Shown: positions 1 through 9,661 of the stretch, piece after piece | Layout: each line of letters begins with the position of its first letter | How positions within the stretch are numbered: the first letter of the stretch is position 1 | Origin: Candidatus Zhuqueibacterota bacterium | Lineage (GTDB): Bacteria > Zhuqueibacterota > Zhuqueibacteria > Residuimicrobiales > Krinioviventaceae | Reading direction: 5' to 3' | DNA length: 36,827 bases | Assembly: GCA_003854995.1 (NCBI GenBank) | Contig: RQOI01000083.1 | Coordinates: 1 to 36,827 of the forward strand | The notes under the pieces: generated by a model | Database searches by the model: none | What the model was told of the DNA's origin: nothing | The model's input: the letters and a program-made list of their open reading frames with translations, nothing else | Position numbers and translations under genes: made by a program

Positions 1-1377
1 ATAGCGCTGGAGAGCGGTGCACCCGGCGTCGCGATTCTTCCCCGTCAACCCATCATGGATCCCCAGATAAAGTCGGCTTTTGAATCACGGGTGCAGAACA
101 TGTGGTCGGAACCGGCGTCGCCGGCGCCAATGCCCTGGAAAATCTATACCAAAGACAATCTGGGTCCGGCATTTTCGCAAATCCAGACGATCCCCTCTCC
201 CCTTCCTCCCCATACGCCATTCCGCATTGTGGCCAAAATCACCGATCCTTCCGGTGTTTATGATGACACGGCGGCGCCGGGAGGCCAGGGCGTCTACCTC
301 GAATATGGCGCCACCTGGCCGCCGCCTGATTCACTCTTTGTGACCCTGTCACCTGTTGAAAAAGCACAAGACTGGTATATCAGCGACAGCTTTTTGCCTG
401 GCCAACCGGCCGGTGCTGTATTGCACGCTCGACTGTACGCCCATGACAATTATCACGAGGGCTTGAATAGCCCCAAACGCAATGCGGGGCACAGCGATGT
501 CGAGTATTTTCCGGTCATCCACAGCATCTCATCGTTTGAATATGCCGGCGATATTGGCCCCATTCTGTGGCAGCCGGGCGCAGTGACAGTGGATTCACGA
601 CATCAGCTGTGGGTGACGACGGGCGATGGTTCGCTGGTGATCATGGATTCGACGGGCAAACCGCTGAGCTTTTCGCCGCTCAGCAGCGGCATGAGCGGCG
701 ATTATCAATCCATGACAATGACGAGCATTGTCGGATGTGCGACCGATGCCTACAGCAATATGCTCGTCGCCTGCAACACCAATCCGCCCATGATCTTCCG
801 TTTCAACATCCTGGACGGCGAGCCGTTGCCCGGCCTGTCCGTCAACATGGCCATAGGGAGATCGGACAGCATCCGCGCGTTCACCACCGATGACCATGGC
901 AATTTGTACATCCTGGAAAAACAGTCCGCTCGATGGTTCATCCTTTCGCCAACAGGCGATGACCTGAAAGGGATGCCCTACGGTGATCCGCAAAGGACCG
1001 GCACAGACATCGCTGTGCTCGGAAACAGCGCCATGGTTTTCATATCGGATCGAACATCCGATGTCGTGCAGTGCTGGTACGGCGCTGTCGAGGGCAGCCA
1101 TTCGCAGTATTGGAGAGCGGATAATTTCCTGCCCAGCACGGTTGGCCTGGGAAAACTCTATGTGGGAAAGGACGATCATATTTTCGTGCCCCACAGGCGC
1201 CATCATTTCATCGCCGAATACGATCGCGCGGGTCGGTTACTGGGCCACATTTTCGGCGCGGGTGAGCTCTTTGCGCCGCAGGCGCTGGCGTTTTCACCGA
1301 ACGGTGAGTTCCTGTACATCACGCAGGTCGTGGGCGACGGCCCCGACCGGATCAAGCGATGGAGACGAAAAGGATAG
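1..1377 (+). CDS. NHL-repeat / beta-propeller-like protein, 5'-truncated by window edge
   Basis: Frame is open from base 1 (IALESGAPGVAILPRQPIMDPQ...); repeated propeller-like blades (VDSRHQLWVTTGDGSLVIMD, DDHGNLYILEKQSARWFILSPTGD, YDRAGRLLGHIFGAGELFAPQALAFSPNGEFLYIT). The ATG at 55 is probably internal. Confidence 0.6.
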   Translation: MALESGAPGVAILPRQPIMDPQIKSAFESRVQNMWSEPASPAPMPWKIYTKDNLGPAFSQIQTIPSPLPPHTPFRIVAKITDPSGVYDDTAAPGGQGVYLEYGATWPPPDSLFVTLSPVEKAQDWYISDSFLPGQPAGAVLHARLYAHDNYHEGLNSPKRNAGHSDVEYFPVIHSISSFEYAGDIGPILWQPGAVTVDSRHQLWVTTGDGSLVIMDSTGKPLSFSPLSSGMSGDYQSMTMTSIVGCATDAYSNMLVACNTNPPMIFRFNILDGEPLPGLSVNMAIGRSDSIRAFTTDDHGNLYILEKQSARWFILSPTGDDLKGMPYGDPQRTGTDIAVLGNSAMVFISDRTSDVVQCWYGAVEGSHSQYWRADNFLPSTVGLGKLYVGKDDHIFVPHRRHHFIAEYDRAGRLLGHIFGAGELFAPQALAFSPNGEFLYITQVVGDGPDRIKRWRRKG

Positions 1378-1389
1378 AGAGGGAAGATT

Positions 1390-2493
1390 ATGCCATTCGC
1401 CAAGATTGAACCGGAACAGGTCAGAGTGTTTCCGCTCGCATCGCGCAAGAGCAAGAGTGCCATCGAGGCGGTCGCCATCGACCCAACGGAAAAGCCGGCC
1501 ATGAGCGGTGACATTGAAATCATCCTGCGGGAAACGGCGCAGCGCATCAGGCGCGCGCGCGAAAAGGGCGCTTCGGTCATACTCGCATTTGGCGCACATC
1601 TGATCAAGAACGGCCTTGGGCTGGCGGTCATCGAACTGATGAAAAGCGGCTGGGTGACGCATATCGCCACCAACGGCGCAGGTGGTATTCACGATTGGGA
1701 ATTCGCCTGGCTCGGACGCTCTGAGGAAGACGTGCGCGCCAATGTCGCAACCGGCACATTCGGGACATGGGAAGAGACCGGCAAATACATCAACCTTGCG
1801 GTGCAGACTGGCGCTCTCGCCGACATGGGCTATGGTGAATCGCTCGGCGCGCTGATCGACCGGGAAGAGCTCTCTTTCCCTGATCCCTCTGAACTTGATG
1901 CAGAGATGAAATCTTCCTCAACAGCAGATGATCTCTTCCTCAGCGCCCGGGTCGAGCTGCTGCAGACGATGCGAAAATTTCAGCTGGCGGGCCGCTGGCG
2001 CATCGCGCATCCCTATAAAAAATACTCTGTCCTGGGACACGCTTTTGAACTCGGAATCCCGGCGACGATCCATCCCGGCATCGGCTATGACATCATCTAT
2101 CTCAATCCCTACGCCAATGGCGCAGCCCTGGGACGCGCAGCGCACACAGATTTCAAGATCATGGTCAATTCTGTGGCCAATCTGTCGCATGGCGTGTTTT
2201 TGTCGGTCGGCTCTGCCGTCATGGCGCCGCAAATTTTCGAAAAAGCGCTCTCCTTTGCCAATAACATAAAGATACAGGCCGGCGATCCGATCGTTCACGA
2301 TCATTGCATGGTTGTCAATGATTTGCAGCAAGGGGCATGGGACTGGCAGCAGGGCGAACCGCCGAGAGAGACGCCTGACTATTATTTTCGTTTTCTCAAA
2401 AGCTTTTATCGCATGGGCGGTGCGGTGCACTATGTTGCTGCGGACAATCGGACTTTTTTATTGAATCTATATCATCTGCTGATCTCGGGATAG
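1390..2493 (+). CDS. Conserved protein, possibly deoxyhypusine synthase-like Rossmann fold
   Basis: 367 aa ORF 12 bp after the previous stop; motif THIATNGAGGIHDWEFAWLGRSEEDV resembles the glycine-rich TAGGIEED region of DHS-like proteins; no other family recognised. Confidence 0.4.
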   Translation: MPFAKIEPEQVRVFPLASRKSKSAIEAVAIDPTEKPAMSGDIEIILRETAQRIRRAREKGASVILAFGAHLIKNGLGLAVIELMKSGWVTHIATNGAGGIHDWEFAWLGRSEEDVRANVATGTFGTWEETGKYINLAVQTGALADMGYGESLGALIDREELSFPDPSELDAEMKSSSTADDLFLSARVELLQTMRKFQLAGRWRIAHPYKKYSVLGHAFELGIPATIHPGIGYDIIYLNPYANGAALGRAAHTDFKIMVNSVANLSHGVFLSVGSAVMAPQIFEKALSFANNIKIQAGDPIVHDHCMVVNDLQQGAWDWQQGEPPRETPDYYFRFLKSFYRMGGAVHYVAADNRTFLLNLYHLLISG

Positions 2494-2606
2494 GGGAATA
2501 TGCGACATAATCGGACTGTTAACAAAAGCATCAAGTTTAAATGGTAGGGGGCGAACAGCAGATCCGCCAGTCATGGGGAATGCATAAAATGGGAGGATGA
2601 AGCACC

Positions 2607-4151
2607 TTGGGGAAACGCCAGAAAAGTTTCAGCGAACCAAAATACGAAATCAATGTAGAATCGAAAGACAAGGTCCTCATCAGGCAAGAGAAGCGGAATC
2701 CTCTCTGGCGTCTTTTCGTGCAAATGATCGTCACATCCGTCATCGCTTATGCAGTGATCCTCATCTTGGCACTCCTCTATAACAGCACCAGTCATCTTTT
2801 CGTCCCGTCAAAAATTGTCATCTCACCCCTTTACGGTGTCAATGCAGAACCGTTGTCAGGGCAGGCGTGTGAGGAGATCAATGTCTATATCGATGGCCGT
2901 AAAAAGCCATTGCCGAAAAAGATATCCCGCGACGGGATTTCCGTGCCCTTCAAACGGCGCGGACAACACCTCATCGGCATCGAAAATGTCAATAGCCGCC
3001 TGGACTCACTGGCGTTTGCGCAGGAAAAAAGAGCGCTCGACTCACTGGACCTGGCCAAAGACGTATATTCTGCCATACGCCCACTCTCTGATTATGTTTT
3101 TCACCAGGTCGTCGATGAAAGAGATTTCTCCGCCTCGCGGTTTTTATATTTCATTCAGCGCAAACCGTACGCTGACAAGCCCTACCTGCTTTTTTTCTCC
3201 AAACCTGACAAAGCCGCTATTCATTTCGGAGAGGCGGCAGTCAAAAACATGTCCGAAAACTCGACCGTATTGAAAGATTTTTACAGCAGCCTCTATTCCC
3301 GTATTTCACCCTTCTGTCCGGACGTGGGTCACTTGACAGACGACTTTCTCAATCGCCTTGAACAAACCTATGCCGTCGACATTCCCCGGTTCGATGGATT
3401 CGAATGGTTTTCGGAGAACCGAATGAAGCGATTCCGCTATGCCGATGGCATGCGACAACTTTTCCGGAGCTCTGTTTTCATTCTGCCCTATATTGAAAAA
3501 GATCCGCGGAGCAGGCTAGTCGCCAGGCTCGTGCTCTCGTTTGCGGATGTGGGCGCCACTCAATTCGACGCCATTGAAATTAAGAATATAGAGCTCACTG
3601 AAAGAGAGATTGTGCCGCCAGATGCTGCTCTTTTTGAAATCATTGGCGCGTATCTCCACATTTATTATTCATTTTTATCATCCGGCAGCACAGACGAGTC
3701 TGATCTGCGCGACTTGATCGCCGTATGCAATCGTTCCAGTCCAGATGTCGATGCGCTCGACCTGCTCGGCAACAGGGTTGTGCGTCGCAGCTCAATGCCG
3801 CACGTTCGTGCGCTGGCTGATTTTTTTGCCAGGATCGAGCGCCTGCAATGCCGTCAACTCTATGACGAGCTGGCCTCTTTTTGGCAGAATGATCCGTATA
3901 ACCTTGGTGCAATCGGATTCACGGCGCAAGAAAAAGAGGTCATGCGCGCCATCATCAAATATACCCTGGCGTTAAAAGAGAACGAACATCGTTGCGTTGC
4001 GCAGGAGTGGCCGAATATCGACCAGCGTCTGGCTCTCTTTTCTCAGGCAAAAAAAATGATCGACACGACGGTGTCGCTCGCCTGGCTGCAGGACGAAGTT
4101 TTGTACGCTGTCTTAAAGGCGGAGATAGCGAACCTCGATCAAAAATTATAG
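2607..4151 (+). CDS. Inner-membrane-anchored protein of unknown function
   Basis: 514 aa ORF with TTG start, GGGAGG about 10 nt upstream; basic N-terminus then one TM helix (LFVQMIVTSVIAYAVILILALLY) and a ~440 aa soluble part with no recognised domain. Confidence 0.6.
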   Translation: MGKRQKSFSEPKYEINVESKDKVLIRQEKRNPLWRLFVQMIVTSVIAYAVILILALLYNSTSHLFVPSKIVISPLYGVNAEPLSGQACEEINVYIDGRKKPLPKKISRDGISVPFKRRGQHLIGIENVNSRLDSLAFAQEKRALDSLDLAKDVYSAIRPLSDYVFHQVVDERDFSASRFLYFIQRKPYADKPYLLFFSKPDKAAIHFGEAAVKNMSENSTVLKDFYSSLYSRISPFCPDVGHLTDDFLNRLEQTYAVDIPRFDGFEWFSENRMKRFRYADGMRQLFRSSVFILPYIEKDPRSRLVARLVLSFADVGATQFDAIEIKNIELTEREIVPPDAALFEIIGAYLHIYYSFLSSGSTDESDLRDLIAVCNRSSPDVDALDLLGNRVVRRSSMPHVRALADFFARIERLQCRQLYDELASFWQNDPYNLGAIGFTAQEKEVMRAIIKYTLALKENEHRCVAQEWPNIDQRLALFSQAKKMIDTTVSLAWLQDEVLYAVLKAEIANLDQKL

Positions 4152-4158
4152 AAAGATT

Positions 4159-5652
4159 ATGCGGACTCTATTTTTACTGCTCATCATTGGCGAGATGACC
4201 CTGGCGGCCACAGTTGATGGCACGCTCATCACCCAGATAAAGGGAATACCGGACAATGCGACGATCCGCAGTTCCTCAAATCCCGCCATCCTGCAACGTT
4301 CGCTGCCAAATGGATCATATTCCGTTCAGGTCGCATCACCCGTCAATGACTATATCATCATCAGCCCGGCAGAGGGCGATGCGAATCTCTACGCCCCGCG
4401 CATCATTCGGGCTGCCAACGCGGGTACGGACACTCTGTATATCATTCCGCCTATGAATGAGCGCATTTCGATCTTTGTCGATAACAAGACCGGCAGAGAT
4501 TTTGCGTTTATCGTTGACAAAGCCGTCGTTTCGGACAAGTTGGTCACATCAGAAAAAGACTACCGACTGGAGATCACGCCGCAGCGCGTCGGCATATCGC
4601 AGCTGCTCATCGCGGCTTTCGCATCGGATTTCCCGGCGGTCGTGCGTCGAGTTGCCATACTGCCAGGTCAAGGGAGAGGATATCTGGTCATTGAACGACA
4701 AGATATCGGTCTCGCGCCACTGCCCGTCGCCGTCTCTCCACCGCCAAGCTACACACGCGCGCGGACTGAAGAGCGGCTTTCAGCGCCTCACATCGCAACC
4801 GAGCGGAACAAGCCTTTAGGGCGCGAGTCCGCGTCGCCTTCCGCTGGCCTCGAGCGCGCGGAAGAACTCTACGTCCCCCTGTCGAGGGCGCCGGCGGTTC
4901 GGCCGCTCACTCAAGAGCGCGACACAAATAAAGACCGCGAACGGGCCATTGACGCCGCCCAGTCGGCCTACTATTTTTCTGACCGATTGATGGTCAAGGA
5001 CAAAATCAATGGCTCGCTGGCCATCCATGGCAGCTACCAAACGTTTCTCCATGGCGCCGAAGCAGTTGAGTTCCTGCATTATGGCCTGGAGGTTTATAAC
5101 ATCCGCCTGTTCGGAAGCTTTTATGATCTCAGCATGGAAGCAGCAAAATCTGAACAGTTGCCCGATGCATACTATTCGGGATCGCTCACCTGGCATCACT
5201 CGCCGTACGCCGCCATTGATCTCGCGTACAAATCAGGGCTTGATGATGCGTGGTATTCGCGCTATGATGCTGCCCGGATGTCGCTGGGCGTGAACGGCTG
5301 CTATAAAAGTCGCGGTGAAAAATTTCAAATCGGCGTGGGGGTGCGTTTTCAAGTGGACTATGGTGATTTTGCCGCCCATGTCAATGAGACAGAGGAGAGT
5401 CAATTTCGCTACCTACCTGGCTTTTATCTGATCGCCGGCAGAAATTTTGCCGGCACAACAGCATCGGTCGTCGCCGGCGTCATCGATGAAGCGTTCTATG
5501 CCAGCGCATCCATACTGATTGCCCGGCATGTTGGTCTGACCTATGCTTACAAAGGGGAGACTCTTGGCAGCGCACCGCTGACGTCACTGGAGAAAGAGCC
5601 CTATCACAAGCTGACGCTCGCGTTAAGCTTGACAATGAAGAAAAGGCCTTAA
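4159..5652 (+). CDS. Secreted protein with predicted C-terminal outer-membrane beta-barrel-like region, unknown function
   Basis: Signal peptide MRTLFLLLIIGEMTLAA; Pro/Arg/Glu-rich middle; C-terminal alternating amphipathic strands ending KLTLALSLTMKKRP. Starts 7 bp after the preceding stop. Confidence 0.55.
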   Translation: MRTLFLLLIIGEMTLAATVDGTLITQIKGIPDNATIRSSSNPAILQRSLPNGSYSVQVASPVNDYIIISPAEGDANLYAPRIIRAANAGTDTLYIIPPMNERISIFVDNKTGRDFAFIVDKAVVSDKLVTSEKDYRLEITPQRVGISQLLIAAFASDFPAVVRRVAILPGQGRGYLVIERQDIGLAPLPVAVSPPPSYTRARTEERLSAPHIATERNKPLGRESASPSAGLERAEELYVPLSRAPAVRPLTQERDTNKDRERAIDAAQSAYYFSDRLMVKDKINGSLAIHGSYQTFLHGAEAVEFLHYGLEVYNIRLFGSFYDLSMEAAKSEQLPDAYYSGSLTWHHSPYAAIDLAYKSGLDDAWYSRYDAARMSLGVNGCYKSRGEKFQIGVGVRFQVDYGDFAAHVNETEESQFRYLPGFYLIAGRNFAGTTASVVAGVIDEAFYASASILIARHVGLTYAYKGETLGSAPLTSLEKEPYHKLTLALSLTMKKRP

Positions 5653-5671
5653 CCGATTCGCCAGTCAAACC

Positions 5672-7444
5672 TCATGCCGCTTCATCATCGAGGTTCAAGA
5701 ACTCTTTTCGCGATCCCTTCACTTTGGCCGGCACACCCATGGCCACTGAATAGGGAGGGATATCTCGCGTCACCACAGAGCCGGCGCCAATGACGCTGCC
5801 GTTGCCGATGGTGATGCCATCGAGAACCTTGACATCCGTGCCCAGCCAGACATCATCCCCTATCAAAACGCCGCCGCGATTGGCATAGCCCTGGCGCATG
5901 ATCGGCACATCGGTTCGATGGTAGTTATGTTGCGCCCCGCCAATGTAACAGTTCGCCGCCAGCAAGACGTGCTTGCCGAGCTTGATTTCAGACGTCGTGC
6001 CCAGGCGGCAATTGCCGCCGATGTTGGAGAAATCGCCGATCTCGATTCGACCGTCGCGCGTCCCCAGCACTGTGCCGCGTCCGAGCAGCACTTCATTGCC
6101 CAGAACAATCTCGGACTCGCCATTGCCTTGCGCACTCAGCTTGCAATACTCATCAATGACGCATTTTCGGCCAATGGTGATCTTTTTGCCATGCTGGATG
6201 GTCATGCTGCGGCCAAAAAGCGTACCTGGGCCCACTTTTTTGAACAGCGACGGGAAGAGCAGCTTTCTGAGAAAATAGCCGAGAATGCCCGGCAGGTAGC
6301 CGCAAAAGAAGGTGACCAGTTCGAACGTGCACAGGGTGAAAAGGTTATACGAGCCAATTTGAATGTCCTGATATTTTTTCAAGGCGGACTTGCGCTGTCG
6401 CATGATATCCTCAAAGCTACTAAAATATTTGACATCTCCCTTGACATCGCCGGCATCGATGTGATAGGTTATCTTATCGCCAATGATAACACTCTTGACG
6501 TGAATGCCCAGAGTCGCATAGTACAGTCCGCCGACAATGCCGGCGACAAGTGCTTTGGCGCGCAAAAGCAGAGCGACGGACAATCCCACGGCGCCCGCCA
6601 CGCCCATTCGCGAAAAGACAATAAAGTAGGCGCTTTCCGCCAATCCAATGCCACCGATCGAAATGGGTATCATGGTGATGGTCATGACGATGGGCGTTAT
6701 GATCAGAGCATCCATAAAAGTGATGGAGGCGCGGAAGGCCAGGGCGCTCACATAGACGTTGAAAGAAGCCAATAAATAGAAAAGGACAGAGTTGATCATG
6801 GCGAACAGAAAGGCACTCCGGTTATTCTTCAGCGACAGGGTGGCTTTTTGAAATTTGAGCAATTTGCAGAAAATCCTTTGTGCCGCGGTCCATTTGATCT
6901 GTTGTGAAAAGCGATGCAATATCTTTGGATTGAGAATGATGATGAGAATTGAGGCATAGCCGAAGAGGCAGATCGCCAAGCCGACCATCAGCCAGAGGCT
7001 GTTCAATTGATGCAAAGCGATGCCAAAAGCGATGATAGCCATGAGCAACAGTACGGACAGTCCGGTGAAGCGCTCGACAAAGACCGACGAAAATGTTTCA
7101 GCAGGCTTTTGGGTGGATTTTCCCAAGGCATAGGCGCGCACGACATCCCCTCCCACATTCGTCGGCAATATCGTATTAAAAAAATAGCCGACGATATAGA
7201 GCCAAAAGCATCGCCACAGCGTCACATTGATGTTGAACGCCTTGAGGATCACCTGCCATTTCCAGGCGCTGCAAAAAACAAGCATTGGCGTGATGGCGAT
7301 CGACAGCAACAAATAGTTCACGTCCGTTTGTTTTATGGTTTGCCAGATCTGCGCAAAGCCTGCCTTATAAAACACATAGGCGATGAGAGCCAGGCTCACG
7401 CCGATGCGCAGGAAAAATTCGAGGCTGTTCGCTTTTTTGCCCAT
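5672..7444 (-). CDS. Fusion: lysylphosphatidylglycerol synthase TM-region (UPF0104-like) domain + LbH (hexapeptide) acyltransferase domain
   Basis: N-terminal multi-TM ~330 aa with GGDVVRAYALGK and PISIGGIGLAES; C-terminal hexapeptide repeats plus GGAQHNYHRTDVPIM and IGAGSVVTRDIPPYSVAMGVPAK. ORF track starts at 7507, but ATG at 7444 (MGKKANSLEFF) clears the upstream gene stop at 7458. Confidence 0.8.
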   Translation of the reverse strand: MGKKANSLEFFLRIGVSLALIAYVFYKAGFAQIWQTIKQTDVNYLLLSIAITPMLVFCSAWKWQVILKAFNINVTLWRCFWLYIVGYFFNTILPTNVGGDVVRAYALGKSTQKPAETFSSVFVERFTGLSVLLLMAIIAFGIALHQLNSLWLMVGLAICLFGYASILIIILNPKILHRFSQQIKWTAAQRIFCKLLKFQKATLSLKNNRSAFLFAMINSVLFYLLASFNVYVSALAFRASITFMDALIITPIVMTITMIPISIGGIGLAESAYFIVFSRMGVAGAVGLSVALLLRAKALVAGIVGGLYYATLGIHVKSVIIGDKITYHIDAGDVKGDVKYFSSFEDIMRQRKSALKKYQDIQIGSYNLFTLCTFELVTFFCGYLPGILGYFLRKLLFPSLFKKVGPGTLFGRSMTIQHGKKITIGRKCVIDEYCKLSAQGNGESEIVLGNEVLLGRGTVLGTRDGRIEIGDFSNIGGNCRLGTTSEIKLGKHVLLAANCYIGGAQHNYHRTDVPIMRQGYANRGGVLIGDDVWLGTDVKVLDGITIGNGSVIGAGSVVTRDIPPYSVAMGVPAKVKGSRKEFLNLDDEAA

Positions 7445-7457
7445 CGCTGACCTGTTT

Positions 7458-8645
7458 TTAATTCGTATATCCGCGCAATAAAGACCGCAGATGATGTGCT
7501 GCCGCACGAGCTTTGGCTTTTTCTTTGACGAGCAACGGCACCATTTTATTCTTCAGGGCGTCGCGGTTCTCGTATGAGCGCACGATTAGCTCGAGATATT
7601 TTTCCAACGAGAGATCGCTGAAATCAATGAGGTTGTCTTGCATACCGATTGTGCGCATAAAACCGCGATTTTTCGGATAGGTGTTGATGCCGACCGGCAC
7701 GACGCCCATCGCTGACGAGAGAATCAGCGAATGCGTTCGCATGCCGACAAAAAGCTCCATTCGTTTGAGAATCGCGCAGATATCCTGGTAACTGTACTTT
7801 TTGTTTGTCACCAGTCGGATTCGTTCCTTTGTCTTGACTCTCTGCAAAACCTGGCTTGCGATACCCATGTCCATATGTTGAGTCTCAACAAAAATGACAT
7901 CGACATCCAGGGCGGCGATGACCCTGTCTACGGTTTCAGCATACAATTCGACAAGGTTGTCGCGGCCAAAAGCAGATCCGTCACCTTTCACAAATGCATC
8001 CACATAACTGTTCACATTAAATCCGATCACGGATTTGCCGGTCTCGAACAGGCGTTCCGAACGCTTCACTTCTTCAAAGCGCTTCTCCCCTGACGCTTCA
8101 GCGTTGAGGGCGCAATCCGCCCCTTCGATGATATTGGGATGCGTCAGGTTGAGCTTTTCGAGCAGTTCGACGGAAGCCTGGTCGCGCAGGATCAGAGCAT
8201 CCGCACAATCGACGATCCATTGCAGCGCCTTTTTGCCTGCGTCGGTGCGGACTGGCCCGAGGCTGCTGTTGTAGAGGACGATCGGGATTCGTCGTTTCTT
8301 CGCCATTGGCAGGATTTTTGAGAGCGTCCAAAGGTAATTGTAAAGCGGGTTATAGAGTTTGCGATCAAACAAGATCGCATCGGTCACGAGTACAAGATTC
8401 GAACGCAAGACCGTTCTCAGCGTGGGAATGCCAAATATTTTCACGCTGCCATTCCAGGGCAGCAAACTGACCGGCTTGACGCCGAACTTTTCAAACGAAT
8501 GCCGCACAAATGCCGGATTGATGGTGGGAACGAGGAATTCCACACGTTTGTAACGAGCAGCAATGTCCGTCAGCAGACACCCGAGAATGGCCGCATCGCC
8601 CGCGTTACGACCGGAATTATTGCCAATGACAGCGATCTTTTTCAT
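7458..8645 (-). CDS. Polysaccharide pyruvyl transferase family protein
   Basis: N-terminal GNNSGRNAGDAAIL motif, C-terminal FVGMRTHSLILSSAMGVVPVGINTYPKNRGFM; typical of PF04230. Confidence 0.8.
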   Translation of the reverse strand: MKKIAVIGNNSGRNAGDAAILGCLLTDIAARYKRVEFLVPTINPAFVRHSFEKFGVKPVSLLPWNGSVKIFGIPTLRTVLRSNLVLVTDAILFDRKLYNPLYNYLWTLSKILPMAKKRRIPIVLYNSSLGPVRTDAGKKALQWIVDCADALILRDQASVELLEKLNLTHPNIIEGADCALNAEASGEKRFEEVKRSERLFETGKSVIGFNVNSYVDAFVKGDGSAFGRDNLVELYAETVDRVIAALDVDVIFVETQHMDMGIASQVLQRVKTKERIRLVTNKKYSYQDICAILKRMELFVGMRTHSLILSSAMGVVPVGINTYPKNRGFMRTIGMQDNLIDFSDLSLEKYLELIVRSYENRDALKNKMVPLLVKEKAKARAAAHHLRSLLRGYTN

Positions 8646-9640
8646 GCCTTTTTTCTCATGTTTAGATGACCTTTTTCAATGTACCAGTTCGCCGTCCGGT
8701 GAACGCCCTCTTTCATGCCAACGTGCGGCGCATAGCCCAATTCGCGCTTTGCTTTCGAGATATCAAACGCACGGTCATGCGTAAAAATGTGAACCCGGCG
8801 CGGGTAGATGGGCGGTTGCAGTCGAAGAGGCACGCAGATTTTTTCGCACACCTGCGCGGCAATTTCCAACGGCCACACCGGTGGTTTCCACTGCGGCGGA
8901 CGTACGCCTAGCTCTTCGGCGACCATGTTGGCAAAAGCCTTCAGCGTGGTGTGGGATTCGCCGGCGATGATGTAGGTTTGTCCGACAGCCTTTTCGTTTT
9001 CTGCGGCAAGTCGGAAACCCTCGACCGTATCGGTGACATAAGTGAGGTGATAGAGGACCTGTCCGCCGCCAAACATCATGAATCGCTGCTTCTGAATCGA
9101 CCGATATAACTTGAGCATGCGGGTATCGCCAGGACCATAAATACCAACCGGGCGGACAACGGTCACGGGCAATCCAAAGTTCGCATGATAGTGGTGCGCG
9201 AGCTTTTCACCTTCATATTTTGTCGTCTGATAAATATCCTCCGGCTCTATGGGTGCATTTTCATCTGCCGGCGGATTTTTGATATCGCCATGTACGCCAC
9301 ATGTGCTGCAATGGAGAAAGCGATGCACGCCGACCGCGTGCGCCGCTTTCAGCAGATTGGCCGTGCCTGTCACGTTGACAGCCCAGTAAGCGCTATCGGG
9401 CACATTGGCAGCCCGATAGAGCGCCGCAATATGAAAGACAGCGTCGACGCCATCGACCGCATCCAGAACCTGCCTTTCATTCTGCAGATCGCCATAGGCA
9501 AATTCGATCGGCAAATGCTGTAATGCGGAGAGAACGCTCTGCGGACGCACGAAAGCTCGAACAGCATAACCGTGCTCGAGAAGGTTCCGAACCATATAGC
9601 CGCCGGTAAACCCGGAGGCGCCTGTGACCAGTGCTTTCAT
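8642..9640 (-). CDS. NAD-dependent epimerase/dehydratase (extended SDR)
   Basis: VTGASGFTGGYMVRNLLEHG Rossmann motif, STCGVHG and YQTTKYEGEK (YxxxK) active site. Confidence 0.85.
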   Translation of the reverse strand: MKALVTGASGFTGGYMVRNLLEHGYAVRAFVRPQSVLSALQHLPIEFAYGDLQNERQVLDAVDGVDAVFHIAALYRAANVPDSAYWAVNVTGTANLLKAAHAVGVHRFLHCSTCGVHGDIKNPPADENAPIEPEDIYQTTKYEGEKLAHHYHANFGLPVTVVRPVGIYGPGDTRMLKLYRSIQKQRFMMFGGGQVLYHLTYVTDTVEGFRLAAENEKAVGQTYIIAGESHTTLKAFANMVAEELGVRPPQWKPPVWPLEIAAQVCEKICVPLRLQPPIYPRRVHIFTHDRAFDISKAKRELGYAPHVGMKEGVHRTANWYIEKGHLNMRKKA

Positions 9641-9661
9641 CTCGTAGCGACTCCGTTCTCG

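Noticed and set aside
595-1206. 203 aa minus-strand ORF
   Set aside because: Antisense to the propeller gene; no recognisable motif or ribosome-binding context.
5918-6775. 285 aa plus-strand ORF
   Set aside because: Entirely antisense to the convincing LPG-TM/LbH gene; composition is a codon-shadow type with no recognisable domain.
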